This document shows positions 33,207 to 45,204 of a stretch of DNA of 64,000 bases, piece by piece. Numbering within the stretch: position 1 is the stretch's first letter; every line of letters begins with the position of its first letter. Both the position numbers and the translations under genes were made by a program. This stretch comes from Paulinella micropora. Its lineage: Eukaryota > Cercozoa > Imbricatea > Euglyphida > Paulinellidae. The notes beneath the pieces are model-generated. The model saw only the letters and a list, made by a program, of their open reading frames with translations, ran no database searches and was not told the DNA's origin. The stretch is taken from assembly GCA_019918135.1 (NCBI GenBank), contig WBZZ01003221.1:1-64000 (forward strand), read 5' to 3'.

Positions 33207-35239
33207 GTATTTAATAAGTATTTTTAAACTGCTAAGGACTTTTGACAGGCTCATCTGCGTCCACGTGTTGGCTCCGGAAAACAACTACTGCATCACAAGT
33301 GTCCTTGGCTTGCAATCAGTACGACGCTTAACCCCCAATTGAGAGGGAACCGAATCCGAAGACCGGAACCGTCAAAAGGGGAAAGACAGGTGGCCAAGCA
33401 CGACTGGCAGAACACGTGTGGGCAGCCTTCTGTGTGAAAGGGTGGTTTCACAACTGTCGGGGGGGATAGATTCTCCAGTGATCTTGAATTGTTGTTTTGT
33501 TGGATACACGTTGGTTGGATCTGGTTCGTTGGGTACTCGTTGGTATTGCACAAGGTTCAACGAAAATCGTTAGGTTTGTGCAGGGCTCGTTGGTTACTCG
33601 TTGGTTGTGTGCTTAGTTCACCGACAGGGGTTGGCTTTGTGCGTGGATCGTTGGATTCTCGTTGGTCAAGCTAAGGGATCGTTGAATGTGTGTAGGTTTC
33701 CAGCTCCGTTGACTCCTGTCAATGCTCGTTCTCTTGTTGTTGAGTGGCTCCTGTTGCCCCACTTTATCTTCTGGTGAGTGGGAGGGGTTGGTTGGTGCGA
33801 CCAATCTATGCACGCAAGTTGGCTGGACAGTGATGTGCTGACAGGAGGGCCCTAGGTGGTTTGTGGCTCAGTTATTACTGTGGTTGCCCTTGATTGGGCG
33901 GGTGGGACATGGGAGAGGGTTGGTTGGTTAGGGTTTCCAGATTGGGGGTTAGTGGGGGCCCTGGCTTCGGGCATGTGTGCATCAGTTTCCAGATCGTAAG
34001 GATGTGATCGTGGCAACTGGTGAATCGGCGACGATTGCGGGTATGGTCGTGTTGGTGATCGTGCCAAAGGGCTTGAGTGGGTCGTCGCTGTCGTGGCGGA
34101 GGGGGGTCTGAGCTTGCCGAGGTCGATGAGTCAGAGCGCTGTGGGTTACGAGGGTTGTGGTTATGGGTAAGCGAAGTTTGGAATTGTGTGGGGGACTTGA
34201 TGAAGTCGGAGATGTAACAACAAAGATCAGTTGATTGTCCGTCCAGTGAGGAAGGATGACGTCAATGTATTTTTGAAGGAGCTTGCGTCGGACGGTAGTT
34301 GGGAGCGTATTACCAGGATGCGCGGTCTGTCCCTGGAACCAGCGGTTTCGGTTTGTAAAAAAATGAAGTTGCCCTGGGGGCCTTGTGCGCCTCTGGGCAG
34401 TGACTTGGAAAGGATGAGTAGGAGCCAGCGGTTCTCGGGTAATCCGGTATTCAGCTTGGTGTTGATGTGAAGGGATGTGAGAACATGTTCATACGGTGTT
34501 TTAGCAGTATGGAACCGGGTTAGCTGTTGAATATCCTTGGGGTTGGAGGAGAGGATGGGATTGGTGAGGAGACATTTTTGTAATTTAGTGTCGTGTGTTT
34601 TCTCCTTGAGGAAAGGGAGAATTTCCGATCCCAAGGTAGCTGAGTCAGGTCAAGTAGACCTAGACCGTCGGGGTGGGTCGTTGCCACGCGGTCCTGTCCG
34701 CCTCGCGGGATGTATCGAGGTTCGGTGTGAGTGGGATCTCTGGTGGGACCTCATGGGAGCGTGGCTCTCCTTCCAGGGCGTGCGTTTCTGATGTCCTGGC
34801 GGCTTCCCACCACAGCTGTGAGTCTGTGTGATGTGCGGGATGCAGGCTTCGAGCGATCACGTTGCGGCGACGATATTCGGCGGCTTGTCTCGCAGGTTGT
34901 AGGGGTTCGCTATTAGACCACAAGCATACCTTGTTACCTACATATATTTCGTTAGATCTTGATTTCATGTTACATTACTTTATGTTTTCCATATCATTTT
35001 CTTTTTACTATAATATAATATTATTTTATGAATGCCACTTTTTCCTGCTTACTGCCTTTATTTCGACAATATCTCATAAGTTATTAAGAGAGCTTTCCAC
35101 GAATTTGCTGCGGCTCTTGGTAAGTACTTCATTTCCATTTATTGAAGTGTTCATTCAATATTTGTCTTTATTAACCATATCAGCATTGGTTTCTATCTAG
35201 GAACGCTCTGAGATCTTTCTGAGCTTATATTCTTAAAGT
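33207..35239 (+). other. No recognisable gene
   Basis: About 2 kb of mixed, G/T-rich sequence (repeated TCGTTGG words at 33,500-33,700). Open frames on both strands are short and none matched a family I know. It may be decayed gag or leader sequence of the Copia remnants on either side. Confidence 0.4.
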
Positions 35240-35741
35240 GCGTAGGTTTGTGGTACAACAGAACCTTGGTGGCGGACTCCGACTCGTCACTTGGGAACGG
35301 AAGCCGGATGTACTCGCGGACGGGGGGAGTGGTGTTCTTGGCTGGTGGCCCGAACATGGTGCGGTCTTCAACCCAGAAGCATGTGGCAACTGGAACCCAG
35401 GAGAGCGAAACGTATGCAGCTTCGGAGGTCTTGCATGACATGGAAGCAATGCGCAATTTGATAAAATCGCTGCCGTGGTCCGACGCCAACCCGCTGAAGA
35501 GGGATCTGATGGCGAAGCCAAGGCTGAACGTGGACAACCAAGCCACGGTATGTTCAGCGCCGAATTCGATCTTTGGGAAGCGGATGCGGCACATCGCACT
35601 GCGCCACTACCATGTAACCGAGGCGATAAGGAAGGGGTACCGTCAGCGGACAATCGGGCTGACATACTGTCTAAAGTCATTACCAGCCCATCGCTATTCA
35701 AAAAGGGAGCAGACATACTCTCTGGACATACCACTAAGTAG
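35240..35741 (+). pseudogene. Copia RNase H fragment, plus strand
   Basis: Frame with VADSDSSLGNGSRMYSRTGG, TGTQESETYAASEVLHDMEAM and ALRHYHVTEAIRKGY. These correspond to the Copia RNase H segments YsDsDwag, sStEAEYiA and hi..rhHfvre. The end reads NRADILSKVI in another frame (about 35,655-35,690), so at least one frameshift is present. Nothing upstream of RNase H was recognised. A purine tract AGGGGGAG at 35837-35844 follows, as expected near a 3' LTR. Confidence 0.75.
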
Positions 35742-35844
35742 ACAGAGTTGACACTTTGCAACTCAGTCAGTGTCAGTCAGACATAGGAAGGAAGCAACTA
35801 GGACAAGTCCTCAGTACTTGAACTACCTCTGAAATTAGGGGGAG

Positions 35845-36082
35845 CATTACAACAAAATCTAGTTGTTAGTAATTTCTGACGGCAGTTACTTTAATTATAT
35901 ATATTGACAGGACTGATCTCAATCATTGACACTGACTAATTATGTTAGGACGTAATATGACAATTGCTTTAATTAGCAGGCCATGTGCCTGAGTTTACCG
36001 CTCTTTTATTGGCGGCAATCTGTCTACCTAAATAAATTCTCACAATCTGCAACTAGACCGTCCACCGGAGTTTAATATTACA
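35845..36082 (+). repeat. Probable Copia 3' LTR remnant
   Basis: Lies right after the purine tract and contains AATAAA (36031-36036). It begins CATTACAACAA, and CATTGCAACAA recurs at its far end (36081-36091). No partner LTR was found, so the boundaries are guesses. Confidence 0.4.
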
Positions 36083-36943
36083 TTGCAACAATCCCTACCA
36101 AAGTGTGGTCTAGGTACAATGAACAAGGAGTTTGCATGGTTTGCGTACCAGAGGCTGGTCCGATACGAATGGCGCGAGCCTGGGCCGGCTGGCTCAACCA
36201 GCAGTCAACTCCCAGCCAACTACACGAAAGGTGAAATTCAACATGTTTGCAGAAGGTTGGCGGGTTTCCCGACATATGTGCCCGATCGAACGAGAATTTT
36301 GATACAGGCTGAAGCACGGGACCCACCTCTAACTACGAGAATCAAATACGACCCTGCATTGGTAAGACGATCGTTTGTTTACACGCTTGTTGAATGCCCT
36401 GAGGACAAGGAGGAGCTCAACTACAGCTACAGTGAAGGCGCACGGGCGCTCATGGCTACTCAGAGCGAGGTAGTACGTTGCATTTTTGACTCTGGCTGTA
36501 ATCGCATTTTGGTTCATCCAACAGTCAAGACTTCGAACAAGGTTAAGGGCAAGACAACAAAGCTAGCAGGAATCACCTCTGACGCACTCAAGGTATCGCT
36601 TCGGGGGTCTGCGCACATCGATTTTGTGGCAGGGGACGGCAAGGCGAACGAATATACCTTCAATGACGCGTTGGTCACCCAGCACACACCATACACGATT
36701 CTATCGCCTGGTGTCATGGACGTGGAGGTGAACTACGCAAACTGCAACCCAGCACCTACGCCCGCAACGTCGCAGGAGCCAGCCCCCGCTTCCCCTGATT
36801 GCTCTCTGCGTCAGTGGTCGTTGAGCAAGCTTACTGGTGAGTTGATATGGCCTGCGTCGATGACACAATCTCAAATCGCCTATGCTGTCAAGAGATTATC
36901 GGTGTACGCACACAAGGCACCGGATGTGGCCTATTCCATGGTC
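36083..36943 (+). pseudogene. Copia gag/protease joined to RT end (internally deleted), left half
   Basis: One frame runs through a gag-like C-terminal part, an aspartic protease active-site motif (IFDSGCNRILVHP), and then passes directly to the end of a Copia reverse transcriptase (KLTGELIWPASMTQSQIAYAVKRLSVYAHKAPDVAYSMV). Integrase and most of RT are absent, so an internal deletion fused the two parts. The frame is then interrupted at 36943 by the insertion of an 8.8-kb Copia and resumes at 45749. Confidence 0.8.
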
Positions 36944-37484
36944 CGACAGAGTAGCAGTCCTTCCGAACCGGAAGGCTTACTAGACCACGGGCAATGATTT
37001 TTGCCGGAATCAAAGGAGGTGTGCGCAGAGGGTGGGCAATGCCGTGAAGCACTTGACCACACTCTAGTCCCAATAACTAGTCAATACAAACGTCCAAGTA
37101 TTACTATTCCGTTATTAAATGTCAAGTGTTTTCAGTTCACTTATGCAGTGTTGTTACCTTTTAATTCTAAGTACAAACAGTGCTGCTTGAGCACAAGAAC
37201 TACGATCCCTATCCGTTCCATCTATTGCTATCCGTTCTATAATTGGTTGGTCTACATAGGTCCCGACGGAGACCAACTCTATTCTGGATAAAGCGAGAAT
37301 GTTTCGAAAGGAAGAATTGTAGATTGTGCCGCTGTAAGTTGCACATCCTTTCCGTACTTGTAAAGAAATATGGTAATATAAAGGCAAATGGCAAGGAGGG
37401 CCGGCAGAGAATATATTTACGTGAATTTGCCATAAAGGACAAATCCGGTAACGGATATTCTCAAATAACGGTATTTCTCCGACG
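36944..37484 (-). repeat. 3' LTR of the minus-strand Copia
   Basis: 541 bp, matching 45205-45745. Read on the minus strand it begins CGTCGGAGAAATACC and ends CTACTCTGTCG, so the termini are not the usual TG...CA. Confidence 0.93.
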
Positions 37485-38893
37485 CTCCCCTTCAAAGAAC
37501 GTAAATTAATCTGCCTTGTCTGCTGAACTTTGGAATAATTTATTATTATGTCAGCACCAAGGACCTTATGATTATAATGACAATAAACATGTCTAAGCCC
37601 TAACACACGTTGGCGGTGAAAAGCCAGACCCTGGTTGGTCACGACGACGACAACTTACCCTCACTCTCTCTAAGTATGTCGGATGTGGCTACCCGGCTTA
37701 CCGCGGCATGTCTGTATCGTTAGATTACAAGCAAGGCTGGCGTCCCACGGTATAGCTAGGCCTCTCCGACGAGAAGAAGATTATTTTCTACTCAATTGCT
37801 CAAAGGCAAAAAGTCCCGCCCATCCCGGCTGAATACTTGTGAAGAAAATCATGCATCGGAAATTATGAACATATAATCAAAAGATAATAAGTCAACTAGT
37901 CGACTTAATAAATGTTAATCCGGTAATATGAGTTACGGTTAAATTTAATGATTTTGCTATCCCTGATGAATATATGATCAACATAATATCCATATATATA
38001 ACGTATAGACACGGACATCACATAATGATATATAAAAAGTGAGATTAAATATTACAATAAAAGTTATGAAGGCAAATACGTATATAATATGAAATATGAA
38101 ATATAATCATGCCAAATTAACGCAGTAGTCATAGAACAACGAGTTCTAAGAGAAAATGCAGTTTATTTAGTATGAGATATAAATGCGACTTAGCAAAAAC
38201 AAAAACATCAGCATTTCCCCGGCAAGGGGTACCTTTCGGAAAACAACATGTAAAAACATTATGTTTAGAAGGGTCTGAGCCGGCGGAACGCGAGGTTTTC
38301 GATGCGCTAAGGACGCCGGGCGCGTTGGCTACGGATCCGCATCAAAAATTATCCTCTAGGTCCTTTTCCCTGGGACTTAGTATTGCGCTCTGAGCCCGTT
38401 TCTTGCTCGACTACCTAAAGTTCCTATCAACGGAGAAAGAGGATAGCGAAAAGCAAAAACACTCCAAAAGCACAAAAAAAACGTGGTGGCGAGTCCGAAC
38501 AACCTATAATAGCGCTTTTGGACACAAAATCTCTAAGAGCCGAGGGCTGCTTAGTGACTTTGTCCAGAAGCGCGCCGTCACGCGTTGACGCCGCCCACTT
38601 CCGATTCAGCCGAACGCAGCGCGAAATACAACCTAAACAACTGGGGTAGATAAGGAATAGCGAGGTTGACCCTCGTAATAGATAAAACAAGACCAACCTT
38701 GAGTAATTACACTCATTTCCGGTCCCCGGTTCCTTGACTTAGCCAAAATTGGCATTAACCCCCTGCTATGGCTAGCTCGCCTATCAGTCCGTGAGCGCCA
38801 TCTTTCTAAGCGCTTCCAAATCCAATGCGGGGCAAAACACTTCTAACAACGCGTCTGCTTGATCCTTGGGTAAATACTTAGTCAGTACGTCTC
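37485..38893 (-). other. Non-coding 3' region of the minus-strand Copia
   Basis: About 1.4 kb between the RNase H end and the polypurine tract/3' LTR, with no recognisable gene. Copia pol in this genome seems regularly to be followed by a long non-coding stretch (compare 30,913-32,332). Confidence 0.5.
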
Positions 38894-40500
38894 CTAACTG
38901 CCCCTGGTACCTACTTTCCTGAACATTGCTATGCTTTCCTGTTCTAACTCGTGCAGGTAGTGTTCTTCCAAAGGCAAATGTTTAGTGCGTGGTCCGGCGA
39001 ACCCGCGCTGTGCAGGTAGTATGGTTTGGGCATTATCCTCATGAACGTCGAATGGTTTAGCCTCCGGGATGCCTAATTCATCTCGCATGTTGCAAATGGA
39101 CATAGCTTCCCTTTGGGCTTCGTTCGCTGCGAAAATTTCCGCATCGTTCGAAGAAAGTGCTACCTTTGACTGTCTTTTGGACAACCAAGCTACGGGATCT
39201 CCTCCTACCAAGACTACATACCCAGTACGAGATTTCCCCGTCTTTAGACAAACCCTATGAGCCGCATCGGGCCAAACTGTCATTGGTCCTACTGATCCTG
39301 CCTTACCTACTGCACTAGGCTCCTTCTTACTGAACCTTAGTACTCTATCGTTTTTCAGGTTCGGATGATCTTTCCTAACTTGGCATAGGTCTTTCCCACA
39401 TCTACTGTCTGCATTACACTAGCAGAATTGAGCGCTTCATCTATATCCGGCCTCGTCATCTTAGCCAAAAAGAGTAAAATCCCAACTATCTGTGGAATCG
39501 AAAATTGTCTAAGTCTAGCTTGCGAATCCAACGGCATCGGGTCTGTTTTCGATCCTGGTGTTGCGCTAGGTTTGCATTGGTCATACCCGTAAAATTTTAC
39601 AACCTTTCGAGCGTAACTTTGCTGATTTAGAATTATTTCGGACTTGGTCTGAATTATTTCCATACCCTTGAATTCTTTCGCTAAACCGAGTCTTTTGATG
39701 GGGAAGTTCATCTCAAGTTTATCGCAAAAACGATCATAGGCTAATTTGTTAGGCGCCATGAATATGAGGTCATCAACATGAAAAACACCTACAATTCCGT
39801 CACCTAATTTCACTCCCTTCTCCGAAAACATACAAGGGTCGGATTTGAGCGTGATAAAGCCTAACTGTCTCAAAAGTCCAGAAAATATGTCATACCAGCG
39901 TTTCCCTGCTTGGGACGCTCCGTACAACGCCTTGACTACTTTCCATATCTTCCCTACTCTCCCTATCACGGATGCTCCATGCGGTGGGCGAGCGTATATG
40001 GCGTCAATCATGTCAGCATTAACATAAGCATTTTTAAAGTCTACTCCATACAATCTCCTACCATAGCTAACTGTCAACTTGCAAAGAAGCAAAACTGAAC
40101 GGTGATTCGCACATGGTACGTAGAGCTGTTCGGGGTTGTAGCTTATTCCCGGTTGCAATTGATCTCCCCTCAATGATAAACGCGACTTGACGAACCTAAG
40201 TCCATCCTGGTCCGTTTTGACCTTGTGCACCCAAGTTAACCCTACTATCTTAACTCCTGCTTTTCTGGCTTCGCTTTCATCTACCCATTGGTAAGTCTTG
40301 AACTCGGGTATCGAACGCAGCTCTTTATCTATCCCTGCCTGTAGATCTTTGAGTGTCATGCCTTCAATTGCTAAGTCTGGTGGCAAATGTATGTAAAACA
40401 TCCATTCACTCACTTCGTCATGTGAGATGCAATCATCCATGTCATACATAGTGGTAACATGATGTGTAGAGATGCAGGTTAAATCTACTTGCTTCCTCAC
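38894..40500 (-). pseudogene. Copia reverse transcriptase and RNase H, minus strand
   Basis: RT frame (40500-39355): VGLTWVHKVKTDQDGLRFVKSRLSLRG, LYGVDFKNAYVNADM, IYARPPHG, ALYGASQAGKRWYD and the catalytic GVFHVDDLIFMA, in which the usual YVDD Tyr is replaced by His. RNase H (39283-38894): SRTGYVVLVGGDPVAWLSKRQSKVALSSNDAEIFAANEAQREA and RTKHLPLEEHYLHEL. The two parts are in separate frames, with a break near 39,300-39,350. The expected ADxLTK ending is readable only just beyond the end of the RNase H frame. Confidence 0.88.
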
Positions 40501-40604
40501 CCTTTACCGCTGACTATGTTCGCTTCTGACACTTTGTCGCTTTGCTCCCAAGTTAATCTCTTGGCTGGGGCCTTATCCTCTATATACTTCGATGTGGGGT
40601 CAAG

Positions 40605-41132
40605 TTAGGCGCTAGGGCTATTCATATCTATAGGCAAGGGCCCTATACTAATGCGCTCATCTAATTGCTCCCCTTGGACTGCTTCAACCTCGTAAGGTTC
40701 CTGTTCAGTCTCTATCTTGGCCTCTACCTTATCCTCTACCTCGCTGTCTACATGCGGTGAAGTGGTGGGACTGTGTGGGAATGGTGCAACTGAAAGGTCA
40801 GTGGAACTGGGCTCGAAATTGTCTACCTGGCTAGTTCCTACGGCTATCCCGGTGTCTATGAGCCCCTGTGTTGTGCTTGGGTCATTTTCATCGTCGATTT
40901 CTGGCTGTGCGTCTATCTTCCCCTCAGTTGCATCTTCCCATACTACTTTAGGTTCAATTGACTCCCCTACCCTACTAAGATCAAAACGGACATTTCTGAC
41001 TCCTGATAATACCTTCTGTCCGTCCCAAACTCTGGACAAATCGCGATGCATATCGTATCCAACTAACTTTACTAACTTACCGGGCATGGATCCTTTACTG
41101 TTTACTTTTCCTACGTGCATTATCCCATACAC
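40605..41132 (-). pseudogene. Copia integrase C-terminal and hinge region, minus strand
   Basis: Frame starting VYGIMHVGKVNSKGSMPGKLVKLVGYD, the usual end of a Copia integrase, followed by an acidic low-complexity hinge rich in Glu, Asp and Pro. A stop separates it from the RT frame. Confidence 0.7.
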
Positions 41133-41400
41133 CCAATTGGTCGCAATTGGTGCAATGGCGGTGCCCGTTTGAACAGTAACTGATAAGGGGACATGCCCTT
41201 ATGCTGTCCTTTAGTTAAAGGCAAAATATTATATAACACAATGGCTGTATGCTCCATTTCTGCCCAGAGGTTAGGAGGAAATCGAGCTTGCTGCCTAAGT
41301 GCGCGAGCAGGCCCCCCGTCACCCCATTCATTCTCTCAGCTCTCGCGTTGCCATCTTTATCTGCTGTGGCTGCATCTTTCCATATAATATCATTATATTT

Positions 41401-42480
41401 CTAACTAATCTCTCTTGGGGCAGTGAACTCCTGATCGCAAACTATGACTTTAACTTTATTTTCTGTCTGTCTCTCTATGAATGCTATTGCTTTATGTATA
41501 CAAAATACGAACTCATTCTTGTGTCGCAAATAGAAATCTAATGCGTACCCCGAGAAATCATCCATAACCGTAAATTTATATCTTCTCCCCTCTCTGGACA
41601 TTACTCTCCATGGGCCTTGTGTATCGCAGTGCAACATCTCTCCCACTCTCTCTGCTCTATGCAAATGATTAGAGGCAAAACGAGGCAACACGCTAGCTTT
41701 AGCTATCATGCATGGCTCACACATTCTGCACTCTTCTCTCGCACTCTCTACTGTTCCATCTCTACCTATTAACTTCATACCTATGGCGTCTGCGAAAGCT
41801 TTGGTTCGCTCCCAACTCACATGTCCCGCCATGGCATGAACTATACTAACTGGCAGTGCTCTCACTCTCTTGACCTTAGAAGGGTACTTCACAAACAAAA
41901 CAGCATTCTTTATTATTATATTAGATGATTTATTGCTCACTTTACTCTCTCTTGCTTATGTTATGGTCCCTTTTATGTCTGTGAGTGTGGGCTTTATGCT
42001 TGGGTTAGAACCACTCTGTTGCCCCGCCTCTCTCTCTCTCTCTCTTTCTGGCACTCCCTTGGGGATGAAACGACGATTGGGGTCTAGCTTACTATCCTTA
42101 CTGCCATCGATAAAGCAAAGCTTTCGTTAGTCTCCCCCTGACCGGGATGTCCTTTTCCTTCACCATCAGTGCCCCCTTCAATATGAACATCTGTCTATTT
42201 TGATGGAGTACTGCCCGGTGATGGAAATGGTCCATAGGTCCGGTGGGAGCAACGTTGATGGGCATGTGAGGATCATAGAAGGCTTCTTACATATTTTATG
42301 TATGTTTCCCCCTCCATCTGTGCTCGACACACACATCATCCCTGCCTCGTCTATCACTCGTGTTCCATTCCCTGTACTGAATGTAACTTTCGCGATCTTT
42401 TTCATATCTTTCATCATCGTTTCGTCATGACAGACAAACTGTGTCGCCCCACTGTCTTTTGCTAGTCTACTGTGTGCCAT
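41401..42480 (-). pseudogene. Copia protease and integrase N-terminal half, minus strand
   Basis: Protease (42480-42178): active-site DSGATQFVCHDE about residue 9. Integrase (41940-41401): zinc segment HAMAGHVSWERTKAF to CRMCEPCMIAKA, then LHCDTQGPW (first Asp), YKFTVMDDFSGYALDFYLRHKNEF and VIVCDQEFTAP (second Asp). The frame then breaks. The catalytic Glu region at about 41,200-41,400 is scrambled by stops. Confidence 0.85.
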
Positions 42481-44219
42481 AACTGTGGTGGTGTCAACAT
42501 TTTTCTTTGATTTTTCTTCTTGTCTTTCTTCTTCTTCTTTTTCATCTTCTTTTTCTTTTTCTTCTTCTTCGTCTGCTCTTCTTCTGACTCTGACCCAAAG
42601 GACTCTGAGGGCTCAGACGACATCATTTCTGGTACGTCGTCTGAGTCATCAGGATCATAGTCTCTATCTGGCATGTCTGTATTTGTCCTTTCAACTCGTC
42701 TTGCAAACTCGTAATCACTGCTCTCACCTGTCTATCTAACTGTGTAATCCTCTCTCTTGATGCTCCTGTGATCAACTCTTGAGGGACTGTCACCTCTACG
42801 AACTTACCTGAGGGGTCTAATCTAACCTCTATCTCGTCGTTCGTTGTGTTCGGTGTGAATGGAGTGATTGGAGTGATTGGTGTGATTGGTGTGTGTTTGC
42901 TGTCGTTTTGAATGGAATAAGGACTGGGGCTGTTGCGTGTGTTGTGAGTCACTGTTACTAACTCTATGGCTCTCATCACATCTGTGAGGTATTCGTTTAT
43001 CGTTCCACCTACCTCAATCACCCTCCTCTCATCCCATACTCCCCTGATCTCTTTATCTCTCTCGCTATCTCTCCAACTGAGTGCATTCCTATGCTCGAGA
43101 CTAGTTTGTGAGGTGAGATGAGCTCATGCTGTGTCTCTGAGGGTGTGGGTGAGGTAATACTTACCTTTTCCTCATCCACAGGGACGCTGAGAGCAGACCT
43201 TGTGCGCGGAGGCGAGTGTTGAGCAGACTGGGAAGTTTCCACGCCGGCGCGACCGGTCTATTGTGACAAACCTACAAGACTCCATGTAAGTGAGTTTAGT
43301 GTAGCTGAGGGGGTGAGATTACTAACGCAAGGTGGGGGTTGGTAATTCCAATCCTCTCCTTCAGCTACACAGCGTAAATTTCCGAACATGTCAAGAAATT
43401 CTTTCGCGATTTCACGTAACTTTGTCTCGTTAGGATAGTTTACGACATGCTTGCAATTCTTTCAGCTGGTTTGGTCTCTTTTGTTGGTTTGTTTGTTGTT
43501 GTTGTTATCGTTGTTGTTGTCTGAGTCGCTTTCTACTTTGTGCTCTTCTTTGTCTGTTCGTCTTGTGGACGTGGAGTGTTGGGGTGAGATGGTGGTGCTA
43601 CACCTATCTGCTTCCCTACCAATGTCTTGGTGACACTCGCGTCTTTGTTCGTTGTTTGTTTGGTCTTGTTCTTGTTCTCTTTCTTTGTGGGTGGAGGCAT
43701 GAGCAACGACTGCATATTTGCATTGTGCAAGTGAGGCAGTGAGATTGTTCTTGACAGACTAGACCTATCGACTCCAGCAATAGGTGTGCGTGACTTGTCT
43801 TCATTGTTGTGTGGCGATGTGAGTGGAGCAGGCAAAAGTATGACAGAGGGTGGAACTGTTGCATCACTCTCTTCATCACTTTCTTCATCTATCTCCCCAC
43901 CATGCAATACAAACACTGACAGTGTTCCTTCAAACAAGTCTGCATCTTCCTTTCCTTCGTCTTCCTCACCTACATCCTCCTGAACATCGCCTACATCTAA
44001 GGCTATGTCATCGAGAACTGTAATCCTTTCTTCCAACGGAATATCTTTTCCGCTATACTCACCTTGCGCCAAAACCATTGTTTTGGCTCTGGGACATTGA
44101 GCACGATTGTGTTTCTTACCTGTGCACCGGTTGCAAGGCAACTTCGGGCAAGTCGCACGCCAGTGGTCCTTCGCCCCGCACTTGTAGCAACCTTGCTTGT
44201 CTTCCTCACTCTCGCTCTC
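42462..44219 (-). pseudogene. Copia gag C-terminal part with twin zinc knuckles and spacer, minus strand
   Basis: Just after an in-frame TAA (44222-44220) the same frame continues with GCYKCGAKDHWRATCP and PCNRCTGKKHNRAQCP, two CX2CX4HX4C knuckles that bind retroelement RNA. An acidic spacer and Thr/Pro-rich segments follow in several frames (to 42,462, where a poly-Lys stretch precedes the protease). The number of frame changes indicates decay. Confidence 0.8.
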
Positions 44220-45200
44220 TTATGAAACAAAAGTACCTTGAGCCGGTCTGCGAGTGAGGGTTGAGGTGTTTGGTTTGTGTGTTATCTGTCTAGTGTGGGT
44301 GCTCCGAGATTCCGGACCTGTATTCAGACGGAAATTTTGCCACACTTGAAGGATGACTCTCTCAACCTCACTGTGGTTCAGTCGGTCCTCTCGACCGAGT
44401 TGGTAAACCATCGTGTCTAGCCCTGCAAATACCGTATGCTTCTTGAATTTCATCAACAAGAACGACGAGAAGAACTCATCCGGAATTTTCCCACCATGGT
44501 CCCTCTGAATGCACTCTTCCAAGTATCTATTTCTATCTAACCACAGCTCAATGTCCCCTCTTGGATATGAGGAGATGAACACGAGCATGCGTTTGATCAT
44601 ACCTGCAGCGTTGGCTCCTCCATACCGGCGCTTGACAAGCACTATCATTCTTATAGGATTGCCATCAGTCACGGTCATACATAGTGCAATGAGGGTGGGA
44701 TGCTTGAAGGCAACTGACACGTAAAGGCTTAGCTTGCGCATTGCCTTGGCGTGCTCCTTGCGTTCTTTCAGCTTGCGTCTCCTCGCTCTTCTCTCTTTCT
44801 TTGACCTGCTTCTCGCTTTAGGTCGTATGCGTGCATCTTGGCTCTCTTTTGCTTTAGAGGCCTCAGCGTCAGCAGATTTCTTACCCGGTCCCGTATCTGG
44901 GGATGGTGTTTTAGACTTTAGTTCTTCACGATCTACTGAGTCACCATCGCTGGTGTCTGACTCCGTGCTGTACTGTTCATCAACACTAAAAGCTGACTCA
45001 TCCCATGGATATTTTTCTTCCTCTCTCTCTGGGTGTTTCGCTATGAAACTGACTATGTCTCCTAGCTGTGAACTCTCAGAGGTTGCAACCAGCTTGAACG
45101 TGAATTCCCAATTTTGAAACCGATCTTCGAAGACCTGTTCAAGCTCGGGAATGCTGCTCAGATGCGTTTTCTTGCCCGTCTTCTCGCGAGCAAGGCTCAT
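44220..45200 (-). CDS. Copia gag, N-terminal and capsid-like part, minus strand
   Basis: Starts at ATG 45200-45198, only four bases inside the 5' LTR boundary. About 326 residues: an N-terminal part, an acidic Ser/Glu segment, a basic Arg/Lys cluster (KARSRSKKERRARRRKLKERKEHAK), then a helical region (NPIRMIVLVKRRYGGANAAGMIKRML, HGGKIPDEFFSSFLLMKFKKH) resembling a retroelement capsid. It ends at a TAA directly before the zinc knuckles. In the ancestor the frame probably ran through. Alternatively the stop is read through. Confidence 0.75.
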   Translation of the reverse strand: MSLAREKTGKKTHLSSIPELEQVFEDRFQNWEFTFKLVATSESSQLGDIVSFIAKHPEREEEKYPWDESAFSVDEQYSTESDTSDGDSVDREELKSKTPSPDTGPGKKSADAEASKAKESQDARIRPKARSRSKKERRARRRKLKERKEHAKAMRKLSLYVSVAFKHPTLIALCMTVTDGNPIRMIVLVKRRYGGANAAGMIKRMLVFISSYPRGDIELWLDRNRYLEECIQRDHGGKIPDEFFSSFLLMKFKKHTVFAGLDTMVYQLGREDRLNHSEVERVILQVWQNFRLNTGPESRSTHTRQITHKPNTSTLTRRPAQGTFVS

Positions 45201-45204
45201 TAAC

